The notes under the pieces were generated by a model, which saw only the letters and a list, made by a program, of their open reading frames with translations, did not search any database and was not told the origin of the DNA. The translations under genes were made by a program, and so were the position numbers. Below are positions 28,211 to 37,076 of a stretch of DNA of 64,000 bases, piece after piece. Numbering within the stretch: the stretch's first letter is position 1; each line of letters opens with the position of its first letter. Origin of the DNA: Desulfosporosinus cupriresistens (GTDB lineage Bacteria > Bacillota > Desulfitobacteriia > Desulfitobacteriales > Desulfitobacteriaceae); the NCBI RefSeq assembly GCF_001707885.1, contig NZ_MASS01000013.1:25459-89458 (forward strand), given 5' to 3'.

Positions 28211-29374
28211 ATGAAGAAAAACGATGTCTCAAGTATTAGAAAAGAATTTAAATTAGATAATCCGAAATTAAAACTCGAAGAAGTTGTAGGTATTTACGTT
28301 AAGGGGGATATAAAGCAAATCATCGGGTTCGAAAAAGAGTATTTTGACAGGATGGATACAGAGAAGCAAGACCTTTATCTCAAAAATTTCAAAAAGCTTC
28401 TAACCGGACAACTTGACTCCAAACTATTTGAACTTGAATTTTCGGACAATAAATTAGGACAAAACCCTACCCAAAGAGCGTTAATTGATACACTCCACGC
28501 CACTAATTTTATCGAACAAACTGAGGAAATAGCGCTTAAAGTTATCAACAACTGTGATTATCCAAGTGATTTTATGATTTCCTTTTTACGAGGTGAGGTC
28601 TTTAAACCGATGCGGACGGAAAGAGGAGAAGATGAGTCAGGCCTGGATGACGTAGTATTCTCCTTTAAATTTTTTATGGCATGTGTTAATCCCGTAACAA
28701 TCCCTAAAACTGCCCTCAGATTTGATTTTGAAGGTAAAGCCTTTAAAGCTGATATTCCAATGGATGTCAATATTAACTTAACTACTCCCTTAGACGGATT
28801 TATATTTCCCTCATGGAATGATAATTCCGCAGATGTTAATTGTGTCGTTTATTACTCAAATAAAGCGAATACCCCAAACCTGGAGTTTTTAGCAAAGGTC
28901 TTAGAATGCGATCTCCATTCAACAGCTCAAACAGAAAAAGCTCAATTTCTTGAAATTGTTCAAGAAGTTGCAGGTAAAGAGATTGAAGCTGAGAAGATAG
29001 CCAACATCTATGAGAGCGTCAACTACATTTTAACGCGGAATGAGGAAGAAGAAAGCAGTGAAATCGCCAGTGTTGGCTTGAAGGATATGGAAAAGATTCT
29101 TCAAGCCAGCGGCGTTGAAACTACTCAGAGTTTAGAGACAGCTTTCCTGAAAATCACTGGGACGGATAAGTATGAGTTTAAAGCATCAAACATCGTCCCT
29201 AACTTTACAGGAAAATCCATAAAAATCGAAAATAATACAGTGAGCATTTCCGTAAGTCCCCAAGACCTAAAAAACATTAAGCAAGTCAAGAAAGATGGCA
29301 AGCGGTACTTACTGATTGAAATTGATGAGACAGCAAACCTCGAAGGTTTTGAATTAAGCACTGAGGCGATTTAA
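28211..29374 (+). CDS. DUF4317 family protein
   Basis: A 387-residue cytoplasmic protein matching the DUF4317 family of Firmicutes in length and in its N-terminal pattern (KNDVSSIRKEFK). It has no recognisable catalytic motif. The ATG at 28211 lies 9 bp after AGGAGG; an adjacent GTG at 28208 is also possible. Its transcript ends in a strong terminator. Confidence 0.7.
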   Translation: MKKNDVSSIRKEFKLDNPKLKLEEVVGIYVKGDIKQIIGFEKEYFDRMDTEKQDLYLKNFKKLLTGQLDSKLFELEFSDNKLGQNPTQRALIDTLHATNFIEQTEEIALKVINNCDYPSDFMISFLRGEVFKPMRTERGEDESGLDDVVFSFKFFMACVNPVTIPKTALRFDFEGKAFKADIPMDVNINLTTPLDGFIFPSWNDNSADVNCVVYYSNKANTPNLEFLAKVLECDLHSTAQTEKAQFLEIVQEVAGKEIEAEKIANIYESVNYILTRNEEEESSEIASVGLKDMEKILQASGVETTQSLETAFLKITGTDKYEFKASNIVPNFTGKSIKIENNTVSISVSPQDLKNIKQVKKDGKRYLLIEIDETANLEGFELSTEAI

Positions 29375-29431
29375 TCAGGAGAAAGACTTAGCCCATAACC
29401 ACTGGGTAGGCATTGTGAAGAGGACCTATTA

Positions 29432-29474
29432 AAAAAAGTAAGCAGGATAGCTATTAACTCCTGCTTACTTTTTT
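29432..29474. terminator. Bidirectional terminator between DUF4317 gene and selenoprotein gene
   Basis: A 16-bp perfect stem (29432-29447 and 29459-29474) with A and T runs on both sides, between two convergent genes. Confidence 0.85.
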
Positions 29475-29507
29475 CTTGTTAAAAAAGCGGACTCATATAT
29501 GCTTACT

Positions 29508-29864
29508 TCAAAATATTTTTGAAGGGTCTTTAATCTTCATTCCTGCCTTGAATCCAATAATCAGTTCGTTGTTCCCTACAACTAAGGGTCTGATCATTGC
29601 TTTTGGATTGGCGGCCAGGAAATTCGCAACAGCCAATTCGTTGGACTCCTCAAGTTCCTTCCCTAGATCCTTGTAAGTTTTGCTCTTCTTGTTAAGGAGA
29701 CCCTGAACCGTAATCCCCCCGAGTTTTGCTAAGTCAAACAATTCATCGACTGAGAGAGGGTTTTTAACAATGTTTCGATACTCAAACTTAACATTTTCTT
29801 GCAGAAGACCCGCTTCTGCTTTACGACAAGTCGTTCACTGTGGAAAACAATAGAATGTATACAT
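29508..29864 (-). CDS. ArsC/Spx-family selenoprotein, UGA read as Sec
   Basis: From ATG 29864 (strong GAGGAGG site) the frame reads MYTFYCFPQ, then TGA at 29835-29837, then TTCRKAEAGLLQ and on to a stop at 29508, 118 residues in all. ArsC/Spx proteins carry CxxC at exactly this place (first cysteine at residue 10), so the product has U10-T-T-C13. A hairpin with 7-bp arms and a GGGT-containing loop (29801-29819) starts 16 nt after the UGA, as expected for a bacterial SECIS. The C-terminal half (residues 42-118) is typical of the family, with ANPKAMIRPLVV. Arsenate reduction or another thiol-redox task is possible; function is inferred. Confidence 0.88.
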
Positions 29865-29950
29865 TTGTTTCTCCTCCTCGCAAGCTTCTATTTCTAACCC
29901 TGGGTTATGTTACAGACTTGGCAGTGATATAATTCGAAGAAAACCATTGA

Positions 29951-30097
29951 TTATTGGGGAGCGGCGCTGTTTACGGTATGGCCCAAGGGTTGCACGTGGT
30001 TTTTATTTTAGTATTCGCCATTTCAGTGGTAACTTTAATGATAAGCGCTTTACTACCCTCGCATCGCAGTATTATAGCTCAGCAAAATGCCGATTAA
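29951..30097 (+). pseudogene. C-terminal remnant of an MFS transporter
   Basis: A 48-codon open frame encodes GSGAVYGMAQGLHVVFILVF followed by another hydrophobic stretch and a basic tail, resembling the last membrane segment of an MFS exporter. A stop lies directly upstream, and no start or remaining gene is present. It appears to be the leftover end of a deleted gene. Confidence 0.5.
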
Positions 30098-30121
30098 GAT
30101 AAAACTTAAACTAAGTATATT

Positions 30122-30739
30122 TTATTTAGAGACAAAGCGATTATCTTGTACCCAAAAACGCCAAGGATAGTGTACAGCTTCTCCTCTGTTATGGATACCA
30201 ATTCTCGGACCAACTGCAATGGGTCCGATTTCTTTTCCTTCTGCGATAAATAGTGGATACTCAAACATCGCTCTCCCGTAATCTTCCTTTACTATACCTA
30301 GGGATTTCGTTAATTTTCCTGGTCCATTGGTTAGCTCTAGTTCCTTTTTCTCTTTTCCGCGCCGTTGATACATCAGGTCAATTCCGCAACATGGTTCTAG
30401 TGCTCTAATTAATACCGCCTCCGGACACCCGATCTCTCCACTAACCACGTTAATAAGGCAATGGGTATGCATAACATAAGTATAGACATACCCAGGTGGT
30501 CCAAACATTACTTCAGTTCTTTTAGTCCTTCGATTTCCAAAACCATGTGCCGCACGATCTTCAGGTCCTATGTAGGCTTCGGTTTCTACTATCCATCCTG
30601 ACGCCATACCTAACTCTGTTTCTTTAACAAGCAATTTTCCCAACAAAGCACGAGCTAAACTAAGCGTGGGTTGTTGGAAAAACGAATAGCTTAGTGGTTG
30701 AAATACCATAGTCTTTACCTCATTATCTCCATAACCCAT
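30122..30739 (-). CDS. DNA-3-methyladenine glycosylase (AAG/MPG family)
   Basis: This enzyme removes alkylated purines in base excision repair. The 205-residue protein contains VETEAYIGPEDRAAHGFGNR with the catalytic glutamate, then MFGPPGYVYTYVMHTHCLIN with the wedge tyrosine region, and NGPGKLTKSLGI. These are firm signatures. The start is ambiguous: ATG 30739 has GGAG 8 bp upstream, and ATG 30709 would give a product closer to the usual N terminus. Confidence 0.93.
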   Translation of the reverse strand: MGYGDNEVKTMVFQPLSYSFFQQPTLSLARALLGKLLVKETELGMASGWIVETEAYIGPEDRAAHGFGNRRTKRTEVMFGPPGYVYTYVMHTHCLINVVSGEIGCPEAVLIRALEPCCGIDLMYQRRGKEKKELELTNGPGKLTKSLGIVKEDYGRAMFEYPLFIAEGKEIGPIAVGPRIGIHNRGEAVHYPWRFWVQDNRFVSK

Positions 30740-30841
30740 AGATGCTGCTCCGTATTAAAGTTTTCCTTTCAGAAGAGCTTAAAGGATTTGAATCCCTATC
30801 TTTTCTACAGATAACCCTACGTTACTAGAAGTAAAAAAAGC

Positions 30842-31597
30842 TTATTCTAGCAGTTCTTTTAGCATCTTCTTGGTGTTATTAATAAAAGCACGCGTAACTT
30901 GATAATGTTCAGTATCCTCATACGTTACCGTTTCAATACCTTCTTTAATTTCGTATATCCGGGCCTTGGGATAGGCCATTATTATTGGCGAATGGGTTGC
31001 AATAATAAACTGAGACCCTTCCTCAACTAATTCATGCATTATGGAAAGCATCGCCATTTGCCGCGTTGGCGATAAGGCAGCTTCAGGTTCGTCCAGAATG
31101 TATATACCATTACCACTGAATCTATTTTGAAATAAAGCAAAAAATGACTCTCCATGTGATTGCTGATGTAGTGATATGCCGCCATAGGACTTAATTATTG
31201 GTGGTCCGCCGAAAGGTTCTGAATCCAAGTCATCTATATTTGAGGCGAAATTATAAAAGCTTTCTGCTCGTAAAAAAAATCCATCCCGAGGTCTTTTGGT
31301 GCCTTTAACAACTTTAATATAATTATTCAGCTTAGAATGTGTAGCTTTGGACGTAAAATTAAAATTCTTGGTTCCACCTTCAGCATTAAATCCATAGGCT
31401 ACGGCTATTGATTCTAAGATTGTTGACTTTCCGGAGCCATTTTCTCCAATAATAAACGTTACTTGCGGATGAAATGATAACCTATGTAAATTCTTGATCG
31501 CTGGTAGCTTAAAAGGATATTCAGAAAATGATGGAACTTTTTCTCTATCTAATTCGATATATCTTATGTACTGTTTGATACTATTTAGGTCCATCAC
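30842..31597 (-). CDS. Predicted SMC-like AAA ATPase
   Basis: A 251-residue ATPase with Walker A (GENGSGKST) and a Walker B (GIYILDEPEAALSP) followed by an H-loop (ATHSPIIMA). It is of the stand-alone RecF/SMC-related type, without a long coiled coil. No partner nuclease gene is next to it, so a defence role (as in OLD or Gabija systems) is not supported here. ATG codons at 31597 and 31594 are tandem. Confidence 0.8.
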   Translation of the reverse strand: MMDLNSIKQYIRYIELDREKVPSFSEYPFKLPAIKNLHRLSFHPQVTFIIGENGSGKSTILESIAVAYGFNAEGGTKNFNFTSKATHSKLNNYIKVVKGTKRPRDGFFLRAESFYNFASNIDDLDSEPFGGPPIIKSYGGISLHQQSHGESFFALFQNRFSGNGIYILDEPEAALSPTRQMAMLSIMHELVEEGSQFIIATHSPIIMAYPKARIYEIKEGIETVTYEDTEHYQVTRAFINNTKKMLKELLE

Positions 31598-31798
31598 ATC
31601 ATCTCCTAAGACTATAGTAACTCCAACCGCGCCGACTTAGCAGAGTGTTAATGTATTACGTCTAAATGTCTTATTGATTTAAAAACGAATAGCTACGTTA
31701 TAACTTTGTATTAAACAAAAATTATATGTTATAATTTCTTTCAAGTTTAGGATAGAAAGATGCTATTAAAGTTTTATTAAAAGTTAAAAGGAGTCTTT

Positions 31799-33028
31799 AT
31801 GCAGAATAATTTGTTAGAAAAATATGCTCAGCTCATCGTCAGAACAGGCATCAACCTCCAAGAGAAACAAACGCTTGTAATTTCTGCTCCCATCGAATGT
31901 GCTCCCTTCACACGCCTGATCGCTGAAAAGGCTTATCAAGAAGGCGCACGAGATGTTGTAATCCAATGGCGTGATGAATTATCTTCCAAGATCCGCTTTC
32001 TCCATGCACCGGAAGAGATTTTTGAGGAATTTCCTGAATGGCAGAAGGAATTTTACCTTTCCTATGTCCATCAGGGAGCCGCTTTCTTGAGCATAGCCGC
32101 CTCAGACCCCGAGCTATTCAAAGATGTCAATCCCGAACGAATCACCAAATCTCAAAAAGCAAGCAATACAGCCCTTAAAGCTTACCGAGATCGGCTTATG
32201 AGCAACAAAAATACCTGGTGCGTTGTCTCAGTACCGACCGTGTCTTGGTCCAAGAAAGTTTTTCCGCACCTTTCTGAGGAAGAGTCCATGGAAAAGCTCT
32301 GGGATGTCATCTTCAAGACAGTACGTGTCAACACTGAGAATCCTATTATTTCTTGGGAAGAGCATAAAGCGAATCTTAAACGCCGCATGGATTGTTTGAA
32401 TTCGCTAGCCTTAAAGTCCCTCCATTATAAAAATTCCTTAGGGACTAACTTGAACATTGAGCTTCCTGAAAATCATATTTGGCTGGGCGGCTCTGAGTTT
32501 ACTCCTGAAGGGATAGAGTTTATTGCTAACATGCCTACGGAAGAGGTATTTACGTTGCCTAAAAAGACAGGAGTGAATGGCAAAGTCATCAGTTCGATGC
32601 CTTTAAACTATAATGGAAACCTGATAGAGAACTTTTCCATGACGTTTAAGGAGGGCAAGGTAGTAGATTTTAGTGCGAAAAAAGGCTACGAAACTCTAAA
32701 GTCAATTATCGAGACCGATGAAGGCTCACATTTTCTCGGAGAGGTCGCTTTGGTCCCCTATGATTCTCCAATCTCAAATTCCAAGATCTTATTTTACAAC
32801 ACTCTCTTCGATGAGAATGCCTCCTGCCATTTAGCGTTCGGAAAAGCCTATCCTGTATGTATGAAAAATAGCGAGAAGATGACCCGCGACGACTTCTTGG
32901 CACTAGGCATCAACGAGTCTCTAGTGCATGTAGACTTTATGATCGGAACAAGCGACCTGGAAATCCTAGGAATGACTTTAGACGGTAAGAAGATTCCGAT
33001 CTTTCGCAACGGCAACTTCGCACTGTGA
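31799..33028 (+). CDS. M29-family aminopeptidase (AmpS-like)
   Basis: The 409-residue protein matches the thermophilic-type metallo-aminopeptidase family M29. The N terminus LLEKYAQLIVRTGINLQEKQ, and later ENHIWLGGSEFTPEG and HVDFMIGTSDLEILG, which include metal-ligand residues, are family features. It removes N-terminal amino acids from peptides in the cytoplasm. The start ATG 31799 follows AAAAGGAG. It is monocistronic. Confidence 0.9.
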   Translation: MQNNLLEKYAQLIVRTGINLQEKQTLVISAPIECAPFTRLIAEKAYQEGARDVVIQWRDELSSKIRFLHAPEEIFEEFPEWQKEFYLSYVHQGAAFLSIAASDPELFKDVNPERITKSQKASNTALKAYRDRLMSNKNTWCVVSVPTVSWSKKVFPHLSEEESMEKLWDVIFKTVRVNTENPIISWEEHKANLKRRMDCLNSLALKSLHYKNSLGTNLNIELPENHIWLGGSEFTPEGIEFIANMPTEEVFTLPKKTGVNGKVISSMPLNYNGNLIENFSMTFKEGKVVDFSAKKGYETLKSIIETDEGSHFLGEVALVPYDSPISNSKILFYNTLFDENASCHLAFGKAYPVCMKNSEKMTRDDFLALGINESLVHVDFMIGTSDLEILGMTLDGKKIPIFRNGNFAL

Positions 33029-33103
33029 CCTTATTCTAGCTGAGATTATTTCTGTTAAACGGTCTTTTCTCGCCCAATACTGCTTTGTGCCTTGGAGAGC
33101 AAT

Positions 33104-33631
33104 CTATCCCCTGTATTTCTTAGCTAATCCTTTTAAGAAATTTCTGGCGTATTTGTCACCACACTCTTTATAATTCTTATGTCCTTCCTTTCTTAAAAGA
33201 GCACCTAATTCACCTTTAGTTATGATGACTCCTGTTTCTGCTAATATGTCGATCATCTCTTCACTGGTGAGTGATAGCGCTATTTTCAATTTCTTAAGCA
33301 AGATATTATTAGGTTTTTCATTATTCTTAAGTTCTGGTCTTTCAGGTTGACCTGGTTTTGCCTCTTGCTTCCCTCTTTTGAAGATAATCAAACCATTTAA
33401 AAAGGACTCTAGCATACTGTTCTTGCACTTTATATTCTCTTCCTGATCATCTATTTCGTCATGAGCGTCAACCTCATTATTGTAGCGGTAAGTTTCTTTT
33501 GATTTTATGAGTAACTTTCTCACTACTTCTTCCGTTACTTCAGTGTCACCAAGTTTAAATATCTCTACCATATCCCTATCCCTTATATCTAACGCATATC
33601 TTAATCTAATTAATATATCATTATTATCCAC
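33104..33631 (-). CDS. DUF1456 family protein (YehS-like)
   Basis: A 175-residue protein with the two-repeat layout of DUF1456. The first repeat begins MDNNDILIRLRYALDIRD and the second begins NNILLKKLKIALSLTSEEMI, each followed by a short acidic helix segment. The linker between the repeats is charged and lengthened. The function of the family is not known. Confidence 0.8.
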   Translation of the reverse strand: MDNNDILIRLRYALDIRDRDMVEIFKLGDTEVTEEVVRKLLIKSKETYRYNNEVDAHDEIDDQEENIKCKNSMLESFLNGLIIFKRGKQEAKPGQPERPELKNNEKPNNILLKKLKIALSLTSEEMIDILAETGVIITKGELGALLRKEGHKNYKECGDKYARNFLKGLAKKYRG

Positions 33632-33819
33632 TGTAATCCTCCTAAATTTTCTTAAACGATACTTCCATTATAACATGAATAGTTTAGAACCCACGACTTT
33701 CAAGAATAGTTGGATAAGCATTGCATGTTGTTACCCCTACTGTCACCAACAAGAAGAGGTAGTTCCTGAACAAATTCTAATTTGCAATGGCCATGACCAC
33801 GGAAAAGGATAGACGACTT

Positions 33820-33850
33820 GACGCCCCTGTATAGGGGCGTCATTTTCTTT
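33820..33850 (+). terminator. Intrinsic terminator
   Basis: A perfect 8-bp GC-rich stem (GACGCCCC / GGGGCGTC) is followed by ATTTTCTTT on the plus strand. No convincing plus-strand gene precedes it within 200 bp; only an unsupported 45-codon frame does. Confidence 0.5.
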
Positions 33851-33913
33851 GTATTAAGTTAACTGAGCGATTTTCGATCAACCCATATTCCGTTGAGTTT
33901 TTCTGATGCTGCC

Positions 33914-34375
33914 TTATTTATCATCATCAAATTCTTCCTCGTACTTATGGCTTCTATACCGATTGAACTTATAGGTAAGAAAAAAGATGGTTAAAAATAA
34001 GACTATAAATATTAAGAGGAAAATTACTGGGCTTTGCCAGTCATACATTGCTGACTTCTTCATCGAATTAAAAATTAACACCATTGATGCAACCACTAGG
34101 ATTCCAATTACTATAATCAGATTCTTTATAGATGTCTTTTTTCCACGCTCACTGTAAATACTTACCTTCATCATATGCATTCTTATAAACTGATAGATCG
34201 GGAAAAATATCAAGATTAAATACTCTATCAAACTATCCTGCAAACTCATTTTAAACACTAATGTTTTTACTAAAAATGATAGAGCTACGCCATATAAAAC
34301 AATAATTGCCATTTCACTTCTTATTTTTAGCTTAGCCTGTTCAATTCTTTCGTCTTTCACTATTACCCCTCCCAA
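33914..34375 (-). CDS. DUF6773-like four-helix membrane protein
   Basis: A 153-residue protein with about four membrane helices and a charged C-terminal tail (EEEFDDDK). It overlaps the XRE regulator gene upstream by 13 bp, so the two are co-expressed. Membrane proteins of this kind are often paired with a small XRE regulator. Function is unknown. Confidence 0.6.
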   Translation of the reverse strand: MGGVIVKDERIEQAKLKIRSEMAIIVLYGVALSFLVKTLVFKMSLQDSLIEYLILIFFPIYQFIRMHMMKVSIYSERGKKTSIKNLIIVIGILVVASMVLIFNSMKKSAMYDWQSPVIFLLIFIVLFLTIFFLTYKFNRYRSHKYEEEFDDDK

Positions 34376-34557
34376 AATATTTCGTCTAATGTTTTACCTA
34401 ACTCTTTGCATATAGCAACGCACAACTGTAATGATGGATTGAATTTTCCCGCTTCAATCATTCCGATTGTCTGTCTTGTTACACCCACAGCTTCCGCTAA
34501 TTGAGCTTGTGACATATCTAAAATAGCTCTTGCTGATTTCAATTTTAGATTCTTCAA
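34363..34557 (-). CDS. Small XRE-family regulator
   Basis: A 64-residue protein consisting of a single helix-turn-helix (MSQAQLAEAVGVTRQTIGMIEAGKF as seen across residues 14-38) with the ending ELGKTLDEIFW that is typical of YgzD/YozG-like regulators. It is first in a two-gene operon with the membrane protein. Direct repeats in its promoter are likely operators. Confidence 0.9.
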   Translation of the reverse strand: MKNLKLKSARAILDMSQAQLAEAVGVTRQTIGMIEAGKFNPSLQLCVAICKELGKTLDEIFWEG

Positions 34558-34570
34558 TATCTCCCCTCCT

Positions 34571-34625
34571 TATATTGCATATTATACATTATACTATTCA
34601 ATATGTAAACTATATATTGCATATT
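34571..34625. promoter_or_regulatory. Direct-repeat operator of the XRE operon
   Basis: The 13-bp sequence TATATTGCATATT occurs twice, at 34571-34583 and 34613-34625, with starts 42 bp apart (four helical turns). It lies in the very AT-rich promoter region directly upstream of the XRE gene. Confidence 0.5.
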
Positions 34626-34710
34626 TTTCTCCCTAACTTACTCCCTACTTACTCCCTTATGCTTCAGAAAGGATTTAATGAGGTTATACTTTCTAAATTA
34701 ATATATAAAA

Positions 34711-34749
34711 AGCACTATCAAGTCCGTCAATTCAGACATTGATAATGCT
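34711..34749 (-). terminator. Terminator of the GNAT gene
   Basis: An imperfect stem (about 13 pairs) is followed on the minus strand by TTTTTATAT. It lies just after the stop of the acetyltransferase gene. Confidence 0.6.
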
Positions 34750-34782
34750 TAAATATTTAATAACTAATATAACTGCTTCTTG

Positions 34783-35106
34783 TTAATGTTTTCCGTCAAT
34801 CTTACAGGCCGCAGCTTGATCACTCGTATCCTCGGAGAGGATATCAGGATACTGCTTTTCATGCCGCTTCAACCAAATATTAGCGTATGAACACGTAGCC
34901 GTAGTTTTTAACTGTTCTTTCCTAAAATACTCAGCCACTACTTCCATCATCTGTGCTGCTACACCCTGCCCTCTCAAAACAGGATTAACATAGGTATGAT
35001 CTATATCCATCTCTCCATTTTCTTTACGGATAAAAGTAGCTTCAGCCATCAATTCACTGTTTTCATCAGTACTGTAAATACGTCCATTTTCATATTGCCA
35101 ATTCAT
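34783..35106 (-). CDS. GNAT-family N-acetyltransferase (YjdJ-type)
   Basis: A 107-residue short GNAT protein. The acetyl-CoA-binding loop VLRGQGVAAQMM and the following TATCSYANIWLKRHEKQYPD are characteristic of the single-domain YjdJ/GtlC branch. The substrate is unknown. It is monocistronic with a terminator just downstream. Confidence 0.85.
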   Translation of the reverse strand: MNWQYENGRIYSTDENSELMAEATFIRKENGEMDIDHTYVNPVLRGQGVAAQMMEVVAEYFRKEQLKTTATCSYANIWLKRHEKQYPDILSEDTSDQAAACKIDGKH

Positions 35107-35230
35107 ATTTTTCCCTCCTCTAATTTAACTGCTAGCAACAAGAGAGGACTTTTATTTTCCGGCCGTTTTTAAATCACCTTGAGTGCTTCTAACGGAGGAA
35201 AAGGTTCAATAAGTTTTCAATTCTTCAATT

Positions 35231-35413
35231 TTATTTATCAATATATTTTTTAATATTTTCATTACTTTTAATCATGTTTATTACGTCTGATGTAGATTCT
35301 TTTTCCATAGAAGCCAAGGCTAAATAAGTTTGCAGATGCATGAACAGCCTCGCAATAGAATTTAAATTAGTATTTAGCTTCGATTTCTTTAATTCGCCGA
35401 TAAAGCTCTTCAT
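35231..35413 (-). CDS. Small frame after the ketopantoate reductase gene, doubtful
   Basis: A 60-codon frame overlaps the 3' end of the reductase gene by 47 bp. The part outside that gene (FMHLQTYLALASMEKESTSD and the following helix) reads like protein, with a balanced composition, but no family or ribosome site is recognised. It may be the leftover C terminus of a lost gene. Confidence 0.2.
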   Translation of the reverse strand: MKSFIGELKKSKLNTNLNSIARLFMHLQTYLALASMEKESTSDVINMIKSNENIKKYIDK

Positions 35414-36284
35414 TTACAGGTGTTGCCACATTGTATTTTCTTCCTAACTCCAATACCGCACCTGAAAATAACTCCACCTCACTCAAACGTTTGGCCTCCA
35501 TATCCTGACGCATGGAGGGCTTACCTTCTGGACTTAGGGGATCTAAAACATTCAGCCAATATTCTAAATCCGTCTCTGTTAAATTAATGCCTTCCTTTTC
35601 GGACAGAACCATAACCTCTCGCATTGCTGCAATCATAGTATCTCTCGGCGCACCCTTTTTTTGAATTTCACCATAGTTGCTCTCGTAGACCGCAACCGTT
35701 TGGTTCACCCCTACATTGAGCATGAATTTGCCCCAGATCCGCTTGTTCATATCAGTAGCCACTTCAAAAGGTACCGCCATGCTTTCAAAAAATTGAGCGA
35801 CCTGTTTTACGCGTTGTGAAATTAACCCTGGTTCTCGCTCTCCAAAAACAAGCATCCCCAAATGATCGTAGGTTAATCGATTCCCAACTTTAACTGCATC
35901 CATTCCCTGTGCTGTACAATAGAGGATTTTTTCCATCCCATAAGTCTGGCCAATAATCGTTTCGCTCGTGATCCCATTCAATGCGGATAAAATGATTGTA
36001 TGTTCCGCTACCTGATTCTTGACAGCTTGGATAGCGTCGCTCAGTCCATCGTACTTTACAGCAAAAATAAGCAGATCGGCGGGTTCTCCTATGTCTTCAG
36101 GTCTCAGATAATTGAATTCGCAACGCTCGCCATTGCAATACACAAAGTCATTTTCATACTTTCGTATTCTTGCTTGGTCAGCAATAATCCTTAAATCCGC
36201 TTTGGGCATTCTCTTGGTCAAATGATGGCCAAACAGAATTCCTAATGCTCCTAAGCCAATGATGGATACCTTTTTTATCTCCAT
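35367..36284 (-). CDS. Ketopantoate reductase family protein
   Basis: A 305-residue NADPH-dependent 2-dehydropantoate 2-reductase-like protein. The Rossmann motif GLGALGILFG is near residue 10, and the C-terminal helical domain contains KFMLNVGVNQTVAVYESNYG with the catalytic lysine/asparagine region. The start is ATG 36284, preceded by AAAGGA. No pantothenate genes are adjacent, so it may be a paralogue acting on another 2-keto acid. Confidence 0.85.
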   Translation of the reverse strand: MEIKKVSIIGLGALGILFGHHLTKRMPKADLRIIADQARIRKYENDFVYCNGERCEFNYLRPEDIGEPADLLIFAVKYDGLSDAIQAVKNQVAEHTIILSALNGITSETIIGQTYGMEKILYCTAQGMDAVKVGNRLTYDHLGMLVFGEREPGLISQRVKQVAQFFESMAVPFEVATDMNKRIWGKFMLNVGVNQTVAVYESNYGEIQKKGAPRDTMIAAMREVMVLSEKEGINLTETDLEYWLNVLDPLSPEGKPSMRQDMEAKRLSEVELFSGAVLELGRKYNVATPVNEELYRRIKEIEAKY

Positions 36285-36590
36285 ATTTACATTAATCCTT
36301 TCTATTTCATAATGCATTTAGATTAAAAATGAACCTGTTTCTCTTATAGGTAATAAGTCAACGGTTAACTTATACCTTTCTTTTTTCGACAGATCTTACT
36401 TGATCCCTTCCACCAATCACCAAATCTTTCAAATACTACACGAAGTACGCCAATATAAAATTTACTTTAATTAACAATTCCCTCGCAGATTACATAAACA
36501 AGGTAAATGGAATATTCTCGTTATATTCCCCTTTGATTCATTGTGCTACTATGTAGACAAACTATCTTACACTGCATCAAAGGAGTACCC

Positions 36591-37076
36591 ATGACAAATA
36601 GACATCTAGGTTACAACAAAAAGAAAATCTTTTTCGTTTCGATTTTGGTTACCGCTTTATTGATAGGCGGTATTGTTATTTATACCGGAATGTTTAGCGC
36701 CGAAGTTATAGATCAGAATAAGTTGAGCCAAGAGGATACAACGGTTGAGCCATCCGTAGAGACGTACGAAGAACCTGCACAGGAAACGTCTGCGGTGATC
36801 GAACCGACAACAAAAGCAGTCATCGCTCAGCCTAAACCAACGGTGCAAGAGAGTCCATTACCCTTTAACCAATTAGTTTTGGCACAAATCAAGACTTATA
36901 ACAAGGGCAGCTACCCGTATTTGTTAAATACTGACTACTCAAACTATAATGCCATTAGTGCAGTTTACCGTTATTGCCTGAACGATAATTCTGACATTAG
37001 AAGGGGAAAAAATTCTGGTGTCGAAAGAGTATTAGCAATACCAGTAGTTTTGCAACAAGAAATTGAGGAGGTTAAT
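36591..37076 (+). pseudogene. 5' remnant of a secreted protein gene, read through into the next gene
   Basis: From ATG 36591 (AAGGAG site) the frame encodes a signal/anchor helix (FFVSILVTALLIGGIVIY), a Pro/Glu/Thr-rich linker and the start of a domain (YPYLLNTDYSNYN). After about residue 122 the sequence loses protein character and runs in frame into the C_GCAxxG_C_C gene. That gene has its own strong ribosome site, so this part looks like a gene cut off by a deletion. A genuine fusion cannot be excluded. Confidence 0.5.

Noticed and set aside
30842..31597. SMC-like ATPase as part of a Gabija or OLD-type defence system
   Set aside because: No TOPRIM domain in the protein and no helicase or nuclease partner next to it.
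33675..33812. 45-codon plus-strand frame before a terminator
   Set aside because: No ribosome site and no recognisable features; the terminator alone is not enough support.
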